A program made the position numbers and the translations under genes. A stretch of DNA of 61,097 nt from Candidatus Omnitrophota bacterium. GTDB taxonomy: Bacteria; Omnitrophota; Gorgyraeia; Zapsychrales; Fredricksoniimonadaceae. The notes below the pieces were generated by a model. The model worked only from the letters and a program-made list of their open reading frames with translations, made no database searches and was not told where the DNA came from. Below, in pieces: positions 60,509 to 61,097 of the stretch. The stretch covers positions 1 to 61,097 of the forward strand of contig JAGWKL010000010.1 in assembly GCA_028865345.1 (NCBI GenBank), in the 5' to 3' direction. How positions within the stretch are numbered: position 1 is the stretch's first letter; each line of letters starts with the position of its first letter.

Positions 60509-61097
60509 ATGGACAAGAATTTTACCGTTTTTGAACAACATAAGATCAGGCGTCTTTACGACGAAAAGACAGATACATGGTATTTCTCGGTTGTGGATAT
60601 TATCCAGGTATTGATCCAGAAACAGGATTATAAAGCCTCTCGAAATTATTGGAAGGTGTTGAAAAACAGGCTGGTCAAGGAAGGCAGTCAGGTGGTTACA
60701 AAATGTAACCAACTGAAATTGGAGGCCGCAGATGGCAAGAAATATTTTACTGATGTTGCCACAGCCGAAACGCTTTTACGTCTAGTTCAATCTGTCCCAA
60801 GCCCCAAAGCTGAGCCTATCAAGCTGTGGCTGGCTAAGGTAGGCTATGAGCGCATGCAGGAAATGGCAGACCCTGCACGTTCGCTTGACCGGGCACGGGA
60901 AACCTGGAAAAAACATGGGCGCAGAGAAAAATGGATCCAACAGCGCATGATGGGTCAGGAGACTCGCAATAAGCTAACAGACTATTGGAAAGACCATGGG
61001 ATCAAGAAAGAAGATGAATTTGCCATATTGACTAATATTATACATCAGGAATGGTCAGGGATTTCTGTACAGGCACATAAGGGGATCAAAGGTCTTA
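60509..61097 (+). CDS. BRO-family phage antirepressor-like protein (3' end missing)
   Basis: An open frame from ATG 60509 to the right edge (196 codons visible). The ribosome site AGGAGG is ideal. The N-terminal Bro-N domain (FEQHKIRRLYDEKTDTWYFSVVDIIQ, DYKASRNYWKVLKNRL in shortened form, YFTDVATAETLLRLVQSV) is followed by the widespread SPKAEPIKLWLAKVGYERMQE and SLDRARETWKKHGRREKWI. Such proteins come from phages, prophages and mobile elements and act as antirepressors or damage-response factors. Marks the right end as accessory DNA. Confidence 0.85.
   Translation, partial: MDKNFTVFEQHKIRRLYDEKTDTWYFSVVDIIQVLIQKQDYKASRNYWKVLKNRLVKEGSQVVTKCNQLKLEAADGKKYFTDVATAETLLRLVQSVPSPKAEPIKLWLAKVGYERMQEMADPARSLDRARETWKKHGRREKWIQQRMMGQETRNKLTDYWKDHGIKKEDEFAILTNIIHQEWSGISVQAHKGIKGL

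Overview
The window looks like a chromosomal segment of a Gram-negative-type bacterium from the PVC side of the tree, most likely a member of Candidatus Omnitrophota. This is an inference from three things: two large secreted proteins built on an N-terminal domain I associate with that phylum, a class III (archaeal-style) prepilin, and an outer-membrane porin plus lipoproteins next to meso-diaminopimelate peptidoglycan genes. Most genes lie on the + strand in tight operons with ATGA, GTGA or TGATG overlaps.

Layout. 1-4.3 kb: phosphate uptake (pstS, cut by the left edge, pstC, pstA, pstB, phoU), closed by a terminator. 4.3-6.6 kb: a beta-barrel porin with a long structured leader, then a brnT/brnA toxin-antitoxin pair. 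6.7-10.6 kb: small, poorly known genes, including a ParA ATPase fused to a glycogen-binding-type domain, a lysine-rich EF-Tu-domain-II-like protein and a prepilin. 10.6-19.5 kb: rpsO-pnp, ftsK, a RodZ-like gene, rimO, pgsA, pgpA and a Bax-inhibitor-1 family gene. 19.5-25.9 kb: a methyltransferase-like gene and pncC/cinA-C on the minus strand, then a riboflavin operon (ribBA, ribH, nusB, a PHP gene, ribD, ribE, fabZ) driven by a promoter that shares its -35 region with the divergent pncC promoter. 25.9-34.4 kb: two large secreted proteins with the same first and last domains but different middles, separated by tRNA-Pro and acylphosphatase. 34.4-41.5 kb: ligA, a lipoprotein, xerD, a short CCA-adding-like enzyme, rbfA, nrnA, truB, ribF. 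41.5-57.9 kb: a dcw cluster (mraZ, rsmH, ftsL-like, ftsI, murE, murF, mraY, murD, ftsW, murG, a metallopeptidase, murC, ddl, ftsQ, ftsA) with no ftsZ or murB. 57.9-61.1 kb: an accessory end with tRNA-Arg, partial tRNA copies, a frameshifted tandem HNH-like gene and a BRO-family antirepressor gene cut by the right edge.

The most interesting points are: (i) a palindromic element of about 207 bp that sits in frame in the signal-peptide region of the metallopeptidase and carries a 13-bp direct repeat at its ends, recalling the in-frame palindromic elements of Rickettsia; (ii) a 180-bp imperfect hairpin between ribF and mraZ flanked by a perfect 10-bp direct repeat, which looks like a MITE; (iii) an HNH-like gene lodged between tRNA-Arg and a copy of that tRNA's 3' part, which supplies the gene's stop codon; (iv) the twin modular secreted proteins; and (v) the ParA/glycogen-binding fusion. 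All functions are read from sequence patterns; no database search was run.
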